A DNA stretch of 40,630 bases, from positions 1-40,630 of the IMG/VR virus record IMGVR_UViG_3300007234_000025; one strand, 5' to 3'. The position numbers were made by a program, and so were the translations under genes. Shown one piece after another: positions 7,905 to 15,628 of the stretch (the stretch's first letter is position 1; each line of letters starts with the position of its first letter). The notes beneath the pieces are model-generated. The model was given only the letters and a program-made list of their open reading frames with translations. It did no database searches and had not been told where the DNA came from. Origin of the DNA: a virus.

Positions 7905-8160
7905 GCATTATGCGTCCATGCGTGGGAGGCAGAGACACTTACGGCTCAAATGATTGCGGCACTGTGAAAAAGGTACAACCGCAGCCCAAAACTCATCTTG
8001 GTTATCTACGGGATGTGAGGGTCCATTAGAGGAAGCTGGGGTAGGAGGTAACGGCTAATCGCCTTCGTTCTTAGGAAATCCCCTTTAGGTAAATGCTGTA
8101 GAAACTCACAGAAAGAGTACGGCTTTTTTTACTTCTCCTGCGGATAGGAGAAGTATGCCC
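7905..8160 (+). ncRNA. Candidate HEARO-type RNA (IscB omegaRNA) without an IscB gene
   Basis: No plausible gene lies between 7737 and 8327, but the plus strand is rich in perfect helices. They are UGCGG/CCGCA (7955-7959 with 7979-7983), a CUCAUC/GAUGUGAG stem near 7992-8020, GGGG/CCCC (8038-8041 with 8080-8083) enclosing GAGGU/GCCUUC, GCUGUA/UACGGC (8095-8100 with 8118-8123) capped by CUC/GAG, and a 9-bp hairpin ACTTCTCCT/AGGAGAAGT (8131-8139 with 8146-8154) closed by GGC/GCC. The strings CACTGTG, GGTACAACCGC, TAACGGCTAATCGCC, TTCGTTCTTAGGAAA and GTACGGC, in this order, match my memory of HEARO RNAs. These are the omegaRNAs that guide IscB nucleases of IS200/IS605-type elements. The guide would lie 5' of the scaffold. 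Boundaries are approximate. The identification is by recall and has not been searched. Other structured RNAs remain possible. Confidence 0.62.
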
Positions 8161-8286
8161 AAAATCTACAGAAATAGTGGAAATAAGAACTATTCAGTTC
8201 TAAAATTTTAAGCCCCAATAACTATGGAATGAAATGTGGAATGAATAACTGAGTGCAGCGAAGCGAAACGAAGTTATGAGTTACAC

Positions 8287-8305
8287 CGATGAACGTAGTT
8301 CATCG
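8287..8305. repeat. Perfect 8-bp inverted repeat, candidate element end
   Basis: CGATGAAC, loop GTA, GTTCATCG. The short three-base loop and the place at the 3' side of the structured region resemble the subterminal hairpins that IS200/IS605 transposases recognise. No T-run follows, so it is not a terminator. Assignment as a transposon right end is inference. Confidence 0.4.
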
Positions 8306-8311
8306 ATTACT

Positions 8312-8319
8312 GATAAATA
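8312..8319 (+). promoter_or_regulatory. Late promoter box GATAAATA
   Basis: GATAAATA precedes ATG 8328; the last A is nine bases before the ATG, so the leader would be only about three bases. No ribosome site is present. Confidence 0.55.
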
Positions 8320-8327
8320 ACTGTACT

Positions 8328-8858
8328 ATGAAAACACATGAAATTATTACTGAAGGTCCAATCGATTCTATTAGAAAGGGATTGAGTAAGACCAAAGAAA
8401 AGCTGGATAAAAAGAAACTAATGCATGTTGCTAAAGTTTCCGCAAAAAAAGTCCATGATCTTTGGATATCGACTATAGGTAAATATACTCCGGATAACCC
8501 AGAACTTGAAGATAACGACCCAGTAGTTAAACAAGATGCAATCGATAAACTGTTAAAAATGTTTGTAGGTAAAGTTTTCAATGAAAACGATTTATCCAAA
8601 ACGACTCCACCATACAATAGCGGTGATGATATCAAAGAATATCTAACACAACTAGTTATTAATAGAGCAAAAGATAAATTTAGTAAGAAAATGACAGATA
8701 CACCGCCTGCTGGGCCTGCTCCTAATAGTAGGATCGATTATTTGGGTGTCGGTCATAAATGGAATGGTTCACAGTGGTTAAGAATTACCGGCGCCGGTTT
8801 TGTTCCAGCAACTGATCAGGCGGCAGTACAAGCGGCGTGGGATGCTGCAAATCCATAA
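8328..8858 (+). CDS. Unknown protein, possible internal head protein with gp21-type cleavage site
   Basis: The protein has 176 residues when started at ATG 8328, just after a late box. An upstream ATG at 8289 lies inside a perfect hairpin and upstream of the promoter box, so it is rejected. The body is Lys-rich and helical (residues 10-80). The C-terminal part has a PPAGPAP linker and a short WNGSQWLR motif. The N-terminus MKTHEIITEG contains I-T-E before Gly, fitting the (L/I)xE cleavage rule of the T4 prohead protease gp21 and the capsid-targeting leaders of T4 internal proteins. This suggests that it is packaged into the head; that is inference. It converges on the small reverse gene with no gap. 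Confidence 0.65.
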   Translation: MKTHEIITEGPIDSIRKGLSKTKEKLDKKKLMHVAKVSAKKVHDLWISTIGKYTPDNPELEDNDPVVKQDAIDKLLKMFVGKVFNENDLSKTTPPYNSGDDIKEYLTQLVINRAKDKFSKKMTDTPPAGPAPNSRIDYLGVGHKWNGSQWLRITGAGFVPATDQAAVQAAWDAANP

Positions 8859-9047
8859 CTAGAAATAAGGAAGTCCTGACTTATTCGTTACTTCCATATT
8901 ATCGCTTATGATAGATGAAATGATTTCCATTTCTTCACTACTCAAATGCATTGCTTCACTGTAGCTAATACTTCCTCTCATATTCCAGCATATAACAAGT
9001 AAGTTTTTCTTGATGGCTTTTACAGACTTTTCCATATCTTTCAGCAT
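8859..9047 (-). CDS. Small baseplate-associated protein downstream of gp26
   Basis: The protein has 62 residues. The C-terminal half, with SSEEMEIISSIISDNMEVT and ending SGLPYF, resembles a short protein that commonly follows gp26 in marine T4-like phages. There the tail usually reads 'IIKENLExTKxxGLPFF'. The name gp51 is sometimes used for a small baseplate hub protein, but I cannot confirm that here. It lies 35 bases after gp26 on the same strand, so it probably shares its transcript and acts in hub assembly. The start could be ATG 9047 or the ATG 12 bases later. It ends one base after the convergent gene. Confidence 0.7.
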   Translation of the reverse strand: MLKDMEKSVKAIKKNLLVICWNMRGSISYSEAMHLSSEEMEIISSIISDNMEVTNKSGLPYF

Positions 9048-9082
9048 TTTTACAATGCTCTGGTTATCTAGCTGTAAAAGCC

Positions 9083-9919
9083 TTACCCGAAAAAATCAGA
9101 AAATTCCAATGAAAGTTTAGTAATATATTCATTTCCGCACTTATCACAAGTGATATGCATATCGGATATCTTTTCATTTTTAGCATTCATTTCGAATATC
9201 TTTTTCTTTATTGCCTCGTATGTGATTCTATCACAGTTATCAATAAACTCATTTAGATGTACAACGTTATCAATTTTTTTACCATCGGGCATTTCTATAT
9301 ATAATATACTATCGGTTATCTGATTTAATGTCAAATCCGCAATTTTTGCTACAATATCGTTGAGGATAAACAATCTATTCTCTTCATCTTCATCTTTATT
9401 TGTTGCTACCATTATAGCTCTTTTTTGCTCATATGCTTCTAAGTTCTTAGAGTTTATAGTCTTAAAGTTTTGTGGTTTAAAAAATATTTTTAAATCTTTA
9501 TATACAGCGGGAACATTTAGATCGGGAACTTGTATTCTATCTAGAACACTTGATAAGTCTATTTTATAATCATCTACGTTTCTACATTGTTCATTCGGAC
9601 ATTCAGAAGTTATAGTTAGTGTCTCGCCATACGAAGCAATTCTGATAGCGATTAAAATAGAATCAAGGTCAATAGATGGAACCCAGTTAGCATCCTTTAT
9701 GGAAGGTATGCAGCTTTCTATAATTTTTCTAGTAGCAGAACCATTTAAAAGAGCATCAGGGGTTTGGAGAATAATATCATCTTTTGCCGTCATTGGGAAA
9801 ACTTCTACTTCGCCGTTATCACTTGCAAGCATTCCTTCAGGATACCATTCTCCTTTACTCGGAAGTTCTAGAACTAATGCCGGCACACGAAAGTAACTTT
9901 GTAGTGGATTTGTATTCAT
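9083..9919 (-). CDS. 26: Baseplate hub assembly protein gp26
   Basis: The 278-residue protein matches the T4 gp26-type baseplate family. LELPSKGEWYPEG lies near residue 17, FPMTAKDDIIL near 41, then ALLNGSATRKIIESCIPSI and the LIAIRIASYGETL stretch. It is longer than T4 gp26 (about 208 residues). Two cysteine pairs, CPNEQC (about 108-113) and CDKCG near the C-terminus, could bind zinc. GGAG is eight bases before the ATG. It is divergent from the tape-measure gene and shares a two-way late promoter region with it. Confidence 0.85.
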   Translation of the reverse strand: MNTNPLQSYFRVPALVLELPSKGEWYPEGMLASDNGEVEVFPMTAKDDIILQTPDALLNGSATRKIIESCIPSIKDANWVPSIDLDSILIAIRIASYGETLTITSECPNEQCRNVDDYKIDLSSVLDRIQVPDLNVPAVYKDLKIFFKPQNFKTINSKNLEAYEQKRAIMVATNKDEDEENRLFILNDIVAKIADLTLNQITDSILYIEMPDGKKIDNVVHLNEFIDNCDRITYEAIKKKIFEMNAKNEKISDMHITCDKCGNEYITKLSLEFSDFFG

Positions 9920-9937
9920 ATTGATAACTCCATAACG

Positions 9938-9961
9938 ATAAATATCTGTATGAATATTTAT
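9938..9961. promoter_or_regulatory. Facing late promoters in a perfect inverted repeat
   Basis: ATAAATAT (9938-9945), eight bases, ATATTTAT (9954-9961). One TAAATA box faces right towards the tape-measure gene and the other faces left towards gp26. The predicted starts fall in the eight-base spacer, so the two promoters overlap head to head and may compete or produce short overlapping 5' ends. Confidence 0.55.
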
Positions 9962-9987
9962 TTGATTAATAATGGCGGTATATAATT

Positions 9988-12072
9988 ATGGCGGCAACGA
10001 ATGATGATATTGTTAATAGTCTTGCATCATTGATGACTGCTAGTGAAAGAAACACCAATAGTATTGTCGATGCTCTTTCTTTGATATCTGGCGGTAATGG
10101 AACCGGCGGCGGTGGCGGCGGAAGAAGAGACATTGATAATTTCAGAAGGCAACTACGCCAAGCGGGTGGTGAACTAGAAAATATTGACGATATTTTAGAA
10201 GATACTGCCGATAACATGAGTTTATTTTCTACTAGTGCGAAAAATGCAGGAAAGAACCTTGCTAAAGCCAGCGGTGATGTTGCTGGCGGTCTAATGGATT
10301 CCAAACAGTCTTTCACCAGTTTCCAACCAATAATCAAAATGGTTGCTGATCAGCTTGGTAAAATGGCCGAAGCTGCTGGCGAAGCAGCAAGTGCCATTCC
10401 ATTCATTGGTGGGTTATCAACTGCTGCTGGTAAAGCCGGAGCAGCTATAATTACGGCTGGAGCCGCTTTCAGTGGTTTTGCACTGGGTCAGTTGCAGAAA
10501 TATACAGACACAATGAGAACATTACAAGCCCAAGGTGTACAATTTGCCGGTGGCCTGACTGAAATGGGTGAAAAAGCTAACGAAACGGGACTTCTACTCA
10601 CACAATTTCAGACGTTCACGAAAAAAGCAAATGCTGAGTTAGTACTTCTCGGTGGTTCAGTGTCCAATGGTGTTACTACATTTAATACGTGGATGAGATC
10701 ATCGATTGGTGCAACAAAAGCCGAACAAGCTGCCAGTATAAAATTAAGAGAAGAACGTGAATTGGAACTAAGAAGTCTTGGGTACTCATTTGAAGAAGCT
10801 AGGGAGACACAAGCGGAATATTTGGCAATGGTTCAGCGAACAGGGCAGTTACAGTATATGTCTCAAGAGGAAGTGAGAACCGGCGCACAACAGTATGCTA
10901 AAAACCTTAAACTACTAAGTTCCTTCACTGGCGAAGAAGTAGATGCAATACAAAAGAAACAACAGGAAGCTATGAGATCAGCGGCTGTTCGTGCTTCATT
11001 GGATGAACTAGCCGAACAGAACATTACCGGTGTAACTGATAATTTTAAACAGTTGACAACAGTAGCAGCACAGTTTGGTCCACTGGGTCAAAAAGTTATC
11101 GATGAAGTGTTGTCCAGAGGTAGATTGGTTTCAGACGATACGTTGCAGTTTGCAAGAACAAACGCCTCTTTGGTAAAATGGTTAACCGATCAAACGCTAC
11201 AAATAAAGCAAGGTGCAAACCCAAAAGCATACTCAGATGCTATGTTTTCCAGTTATAAAGCTGCTACTGAAGGTTTTGCGGCTGACGTAAAAGGTAATAG
11301 GTGGATTGCACAACTAGCTACTATTCCTGGTGCCGCCCAGGAAGGTATCATTAAAACTGTACAAGACACATATACTTTTACATCTGATGCAGTTAGAAAA
11401 CAGGTTGCATTGGATAATACGAAACTAAGTGCCGATATCGAAGGCGCTGCTAAAGGTTTAGATAAAACGACACAACAGGTCAACAAAGCATCTCAATCTT
11501 TACAAAATGCTGCTGAACAACTACAAGAACTGGGACAAAAAACCCTCGGTGTCGGTGGAACTTTGGTTGAAATATCATCTAAATCTATTGAGTTTGTGGC
11601 AGAACAATTAAATAATCTTGGTACAATTTTGGAAAAAATGAATGGTGTGAACAATCCAGATAGCAGTAGCACATCTTCCGCAAGGCGGACCGCCAAAGTG
11701 GTGGACGAACTCGGTGCGGTCGATGCCTCTGGTAATCCGATAGGAAGACAAATATACGATCCTACGACTTCGGGCCTTAATCCGTTCAGAGGTTCCACGT
11801 CCGAGAGGTACGGTAAGTTTGGGGATTTGATCTCAAGTGATAAAAAAATAGATGACGAAGAAAAGCAACATCTTAAAACTAACATTGAGGAACTAAAGAA
11901 AGAAATAGCTGATCTTAGAACAGATGCCTCTAAACAGCGTGGTTTCGAACGCAATAGAACAAACAAGGAAATTGAAGATAGTAATGCAGTTCTGGAAACT
12001 CTACAAGAGTTATTAAAAGAAGCCAAAAAAACAAGTTCAAACACCGCTGACGTAGCATCAAAACCTGACTAA
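9988..12072 (+). CDS. Tail tape-measure / baseplate hub protein, gp29-like
   Basis: The protein has 694 residues, is highly helical and Ala/Gln/Thr-rich, with a glycine run near residues 40-46. A hydrophobic stretch sits at about 136-170 (SAIPFIGGLSTAAGKAGAAI and following), as in tail tape measures and T4 gp29. Long helical segments run through 480-550 and 625-690. The place beside gp26 supports the hub/tape-measure assignment, because gp29 and gp26 act in the same hub pathway. T4 gp29 is about 590 residues, and length scales with tail length. Start ATG 9988 lies 44 bases after the late box. Sequence similarity to gp29 itself is not obvious by eye. Confidence 0.65.
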   Translation: MAATNDDIVNSLASLMTASERNTNSIVDALSLISGGNGTGGGGGGRRDIDNFRRQLRQAGGELENIDDILEDTADNMSLFSTSAKNAGKNLAKASGDVAGGLMDSKQSFTSFQPIIKMVADQLGKMAEAAGEAASAIPFIGGLSTAAGKAGAAIITAGAAFSGFALGQLQKYTDTMRTLQAQGVQFAGGLTEMGEKANETGLLLTQFQTFTKKANAELVLLGGSVSNGVTTFNTWMRSSIGATKAEQAASIKLREERELELRSLGYSFEEARETQAEYLAMVQRTGQLQYMSQEEVRTGAQQYAKNLKLLSSFTGEEVDAIQKKQQEAMRSAAVRASLDELAEQNITGVTDNFKQLTTVAAQFGPLGQKVIDEVLSRGRLVSDDTLQFARTNASLVKWLTDQTLQIKQGANPKAYSDAMFSSYKAATEGFAADVKGNRWIAQLATIPGAAQEGIIKTVQDTYTFTSDAVRKQVALDNTKLSADIEGAAKGLDKTTQQVNKASQSLQNAAEQLQELGQKTLGVGGTLVEISSKSIEFVAEQLNNLGTILEKMNGVNNPDSSSTSSARRTAKVVDELGAVDASGNPIGRQIYDPTTSGLNPFRGSTSERYGKFGDLISSDKKIDDEEKQHLKTNIEELKKEIADLRTDASKQRGFERNRTNKEIEDSNAVLETLQELLKEAKKTSSNTADVASKPD

Positions 12073-12085
12073 TGAATATTTTTCT

Positions 12086-12093
12086 AATAAATA
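12086..12093 (+). promoter_or_regulatory. Late promoter box AATAAATA for the portal gene
   Basis: AATAAATA followed by C, then a leader with AAAAGGAA before ATG 12115. This is the ordinary structural-gene arrangement. Confidence 0.6.
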
Positions 12094-12114
12094 CCCTATA
12101 TAAAAGGAATACGA

Positions 12115-13812
12115 ATGTCTTGGCGCAAACACTTTAAACTACACAGTTCTACATCCAGCCCATTGACCCATGCGAACGCTGGTCATAGTAATACAGACTC
12201 CTTTGGGTATGGAAACTGGGCAAACAATCTACCAGATGTATATACTGGTCACCCTAACCGTATTGAACGATATGCTCAATATGAGAATATGGATGCTGAT
12301 GCTGTAGTCAATGCTGCCCTAGACATTATTGCTCGTTCTTGCACACAGAAAAACGTAGAGAACGGTACTTCTTTCGACATTTATTTCAACGAAAAAGCAA
12401 CTGATAATGAAATCAAGATGCTCCGTGAAGCACTTATCCAATGGTGGAAAATTAACGATTTTGAAAAACGTATCTTCAAGATTTTCAGAAACACCATCAA
12501 GTACGGTGACCAAGTATTTATCCGTGATCCAGAGACAATGGAGTTATACTGGGTTACGATGGAAGATGTTGTTAAAGTTATCGTGAACGAAGGTGATGGT
12601 AAGAAACCAGAGCAATACGTTCTTAGAAACATCAACCCAAACTTCGAAAACATGACGATGACCCAGCATACACACCAGGATGCATCAACTGGCGTAACGT
12701 CTACCGGAACAAGTGTAAATCAAAGTTATTTACAGCCACAGGGTGGGTATGCTATGGATGGTGGTTCTCGTTTTGAACAACAAATCAACGAGAATGCTAT
12801 TGCTGTTGAACACATTGTTCATTGTACCCTAACAGAAGGACTTGATGTATCTTGGCCTTTCGGTACATCCATTCTTGAGAAAATCTATAAAGTATTCAAG
12901 CAGAAAGAACTTCTTGAAGACGCAATCCTAATCTACCGTATTCAACGTGCCCCAGAACGCCGTGTATTCAAGATTGATGTAGGTAATATGCCTTCCCATA
13001 TGGCTATGGCTTTTGTTGAGCGTGTAAAGAACGAAATCCATCAAAAGCGTCTACCGTCTGTAAACGGTGGTCAAAATGCTATGGATGCTACATATAACCC
13101 ACTATCAACTGGTGAGGATTATTTCTTCCCAACAACTGCTGATGGTCGTGGTTCAAGTGTGGAAACATTAGAAGGTGGTTCTAACCTTGGCGAGATTAAT
13201 GACCTATTATATTTCAACAATCTATTACTACACGGATTGCGTGTACCGAAAACATATATCTCAACCTTCTCAAGTGACGGAAACTCTGCTTATAATGATG
13301 GGAAATTAGGCCAATCCTTGATGGAAGAACAGGTATATAACGACTTCTGCATGGGATTACAAACTCTTATTGCTCCAACACTTGACCAAGAATTCAAAAT
13401 TTTCCTTTCTTACCGTGGTCTTGAGATTGATAACTCTGTGTTTGACTTACGTTTCAATGAACCACAAAATTTTGCTGCCTATCGACAAGTAGAGGTGGAT
13501 AGTAACCGTATTAGTACATTTACACAACTGAAAGATGAACCATATATGGCGAAACGTTTTCTAATGAAACGCTATCTCGGTCTTACAGAAGAAGAGATGC
13601 AAGAGAATGATGAGATGTGGCGTGAAGAAAATTCTCAAGACGATACATTACCTATTAGCGGAGAAAGTATGCGCGGTATTGGTATGAGTCCTGGTGGTTT
13701 CGAGAGTGATATGGAACTTGCCGATCCCGAACAGCCTGATATGGGAGATGATATGGGTCTAGAAGACGAAGGCGGAACTCCTGTTGAGGGCGGTGAAGAC
13801 CTTGATATTTGA
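12115..13812 (+). CDS. 20: Portal vertex protein gp20
   Basis: The 565-residue protein is recognisable as the T4 gp20 portal, the dodecameric ring through which DNA enters and leaves the head. Typical stretches are RIERYAQYENMDADAVVNAA (about 52-71), WWKINDFEKRIFKIFRNTIK, GDQVFIRDPETMELYWV, the RAPERRVFKIDVGNMP segment and PKTYISTFSSDGNSAYNDGK. The acidic Gly/Asp-rich C-terminus (last 60 residues) extends past T4 gp20 (524 residues). It heads the conserved 20-core-21-22-23 head block, in the same order as in T4. Confidence 0.96.
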   Translation: MSWRKHFKLHSSTSSPLTHANAGHSNTDSFGYGNWANNLPDVYTGHPNRIERYAQYENMDADAVVNAALDIIARSCTQKNVENGTSFDIYFNEKATDNEIKMLREALIQWWKINDFEKRIFKIFRNTIKYGDQVFIRDPETMELYWVTMEDVVKVIVNEGDGKKPEQYVLRNINPNFENMTMTQHTHQDASTGVTSTGTSVNQSYLQPQGGYAMDGGSRFEQQINENAIAVEHIVHCTLTEGLDVSWPFGTSILEKIYKVFKQKELLEDAILIYRIQRAPERRVFKIDVGNMPSHMAMAFVERVKNEIHQKRLPSVNGGQNAMDATYNPLSTGEDYFFPTTADGRGSSVETLEGGSNLGEINDLLYFNNLLLHGLRVPKTYISTFSSDGNSAYNDGKLGQSLMEEQVYNDFCMGLQTLIAPTLDQEFKIFLSYRGLEIDNSVFDLRFNEPQNFAAYRQVEVDSNRISTFTQLKDEPYMAKRFLMKRYLGLTEEEMQENDEMWREENSQDDTLPISGESMRGIGMSPGGFESDMELADPEQPDMGDDMGLEDEGGTPVEGGEDLDI

Positions 13813-13818
13813 TAAATA
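13811..13818 (+). promoter_or_regulatory. Late promoter box GATAAATA
   Basis: GATAAATA directly overlaps the gp20 stop codon and precedes the small core gene by 19 bases. Confidence 0.5.
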
Positions 13819-13836
13819 AAAGAAAAAGGTACAGTG

Positions 13837-14073
13837 ATGTTTTTAGCAGAGTTATATACCCGCCCCGAAGACCAAGAAGGACACCTTGACCAGAAAGAAG
13901 ATGAGTCAAGAGCAAATAAATCCGATACTCGTAAAACACGATTAACCCTTGCCCATATTAACAAACTTCGTATGATGAATGATGCGAGGACAGTAGAATA
14001 TGAGGAAAAAATCAAACAGATTCAGCAACAATACAAAGCACCTTCGGAAGAAGGCGGTGAAATGTCACTATAA
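13837..14073 (+). CDS. Small head core protein in gp67 position
   Basis: The protein has 78 residues. GTG at 13834 is possible, but ATG 13837 three bases on is preferred. It is very polar, with an RKTRLTLAHINKLRMMNDAR helix region and a long charged coil. It sits exactly between gp20 and the acidic core protein, where T4 has gp67. Similar small charged proteins are found at this place in cyanophages. A role in prohead core assembly is inferred from position and composition only. Confidence 0.7.
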   Translation: MFLAELYTRPEDQEGHLDQKEDESRANKSDTRKTRLTLAHINKLRMMNDARTVEYEEKIKQIQQQYKAPSEEGGEMSL

Positions 14074-14106
14074 AACTCCAAAAAATGCAAAAAATAAGTT
14101 ATTTGC

Positions 14107-14138
14107 TAAATATATAAGCACTTATTGGTAAATAAGTG
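14107..14138 (+). promoter_or_regulatory. Two TAAATA boxes, one inside an 8-bp hairpin
   Basis: TAAATA at 14107-14112 and again at 14129-14134. The second lies in the loop and right arm of a perfect inverted repeat, CACTTATT (14119-14126), loop GGTA, AATAAGTG (14131-14138). The 102-base gap 14074-14175 holds nothing else except an AAAGGAG ribosome site for the next gene. Confidence 0.45.
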
Positions 14139-14175
14139 TATAGAAGCCTATTAACTTTAAAGGAGTTTTACTAAT

Positions 14176-14952
14176 ATGAGCAAGTTTGAAAAACTAATTG
14201 AATACGTAGTAAATGAAGAAATGGACAAGGCCCGTAGCCTTCTCCACGATATCTGCGTAGAAAAATCCCGTGAAATTTATGAAAACATTCTAGATGAAGA
14301 AGACCTAGATGAGTCAGAAGACGAAGAAATGGACATGGACGATGAAGACGAACTAGGAGAATCTTTCGTAGATGAAGACGAGTTCTCTAATAAACTTCCA
14401 TCCGACGATATGATTGATGATATCGAAGCTGATGAAGCTGGTATGACAATGGAAATGGACGATGAGATGGGTGACGAAGACCTAGAAGATCGTGTTGTTG
14501 ATCTAGAAGATGCATTAGATGACCTAGAAGCAAAATTCTCTGAAATCGTAGACGGCGGTGAATACGGCGACGAAGAAGACGAAGATGAACTAGGTATGGA
14601 ATTCGACGACGAAGAAGGTGACGACGAAGAAATGGACATGGACGATGAAGAAGACGACGACATGGACTTCGGTGACGAAGAAGATGAAGTTGAAGAAACA
14701 TTTGTTCGTGAATATAAAGAAAAAGTCGCACCAGCAAAGGGCGAAGACCCAGGTAAAGGCCACGGACCAGTTGCTAAATCAGGCAAAGGTTCAATGCAAA
14801 CCAAGGGTTCAATGTCCGACAATGCGACTCCGAAATCAGGTGATTTCGCTGGCGGCATCAACACTGAACTAGGTAAACACGACAAAGTTCCAGCAGCCAA
14901 GAGCGAAGACCCAGGCAAGGGCAAAGGCCCAATGCCAAAGAGTCACAACTAA
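14176..14952 (+). CDS. Highly acidic prohead core protein (gp68 position)
   Basis: The 258-residue protein begins with a short ordinary helix (residues 1-40). Residues 41-175 are then dominated by Asp, Glu and Met in blocks such as DEEMDMDDEDE. The last 80 residues are a Gly/Lys/Pro linker in which EDPGKGHGP and EDPGKGKGP form a degenerate repeat. The position between gp20 and gp21 is that of gp68, a minor core protein, and acidic composition is common for scaffold cores. A strong AAAGGAG ribosome site lies nine bases upstream. The Ser-rich frame on the reverse strand is only the mirror of these Asp/Glu codons. Confidence 0.7.
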   Translation: MSKFEKLIEYVVNEEMDKARSLLHDICVEKSREIYENILDEEDLDESEDEEMDMDDEDELGESFVDEDEFSNKLPSDDMIDDIEADEAGMTMEMDDEMGDEDLEDRVVDLEDALDDLEAKFSEIVDGGEYGDEEDEDELGMEFDDEEGDDEEMDMDDEEDDDMDFGDEEDEVEETFVREYKEKVAPAKGEDPGKGHGPVAKSGKGSMQTKGSMSDNATPKSGDFAGGINTELGKHDKVPAAKSEDPGKGKGPMPKSHN

Positions 14953-14982
14953 GGCTCCTTAGAGAGTTAAAGGAAAGTAAAA

Positions 14983-15609
14983 ATGGCTTCTTACTTGAGA
15001 GAACACCTTACCTTCAATCAGGCACAAATCGTCGTTGAAAGTGCCAATGAAGGTAAGGAACTCTTTATGAAAGGCATTTGTATTCAAGGTGATGTACAGA
15101 ACGCTAACAAGCGTGTATATCCAGTGAATGAAATCAATAATGCTGTTAAACAGATTACAGAGAAATTAAAGAACGGTGAATCAGTTCTAGGTGAAGTAGA
15201 CCACCCAGACGATTTGCAGATAAACCTTGACCGTGTATCTCACACTATTGAAAATATGTGGATGGAAGGTGCAAACGGTTTCGGTAAATTAAAGATTATT
15301 CCAACTCCAATGGGTAAGCTCGTGCAAACCATGTTGGAGTCTGGCGTAAAGTTGGGCGTATCAAGTAGAGGTAGTGGTAATGTTAATGAAAGCAATGGCA
15401 CTGTCTCAGATTTCGAAATTGTCACAGTGGACGTAGTAGCCCAACCATCAGCCCCAAATGCATATCCAACAGCCATCTATGAAGGCTTATTGAATATGAA
15501 TGGTGGGCAAGCACTTCTGAACATCGCCAAAGAGGCTGGCGAAGATCAAAAAGTTCAGAAATATCTAAGAGAAGGCGTTATTCGTCTTATCAAAGACCTA
15601 AAACTTTAG
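14983..15609 (+). CDS. 21: Prohead core protein protease gp21
   Basis: The 208-residue serine protease matures the head by cutting core and capsid proteins after (L/I)xE. Visible landmarks are NANKRVYPVNEI (40-51), the catalytic His in GEVDHPDD (His74), the catalytic Ser in GVSSRGSG (Ser127 or Ser128) and VTVDVVAQPSAP (148-159). Length matches T4 gp21 (about 212 residues). The leader has AAAGGAAAG upstream of ATG. It is followed 19 bases later by the scaffold gene, its main substrate. Confidence 0.93.
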   Translation: MASYLREHLTFNQAQIVVESANEGKELFMKGICIQGDVQNANKRVYPVNEINNAVKQITEKLKNGESVLGEVDHPDDLQINLDRVSHTIENMWMEGANGFGKLKIIPTPMGKLVQTMLESGVKLGVSSRGSGNVNESNGTVSDFEIVTVDVVAQPSAPNAYPTAIYEGLLNMNGGQALLNIAKEAGEDQKVQKYLREGVIRLIKDLKL

Positions 15610-15628
15610 GATAAACAAGGAGAACTAT

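Larger units (their letters stand above)
8161..8327. other. Gene-free tail of the structured region with direct and inverted repeats
   Basis: This stretch holds a 6-bp hairpin AGAACT/AGTTCT with a 4-base loop near 8186-8201 and two copies of TGGAATGAA three bases apart (8225-8245). It also holds ATAACT/AGTTAT (8245-8250 with 8272-8277) and the hairpin listed separately at 8287-8305. No gene is visible. In an IscB element the nuclease gene would be expected here and is missing. A frame from ATG 8289 into the next gene exists but is merely the hairpin read through. Confidence 0.5.

Noticed and set aside
8131-8160. Hairpin at 8131-8154 as an intrinsic terminator
   Set aside because: The T-run lies before the stem, not after it, and on the reverse strand an A-run follows. 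It fits a helix inside the structured RNA better.
8289-8327. ATG 8289 as the start of the unknown head-like protein
   Set aside because: It lies in a perfect hairpin upstream of the late box; ATG 8328 begins a sensible leader sequence.
14277-14924. Reverse-strand Ser-rich frame over the acidic core gene
   Set aside because: Mirror of Asp/Glu codons; no ribosome site and no promoter.
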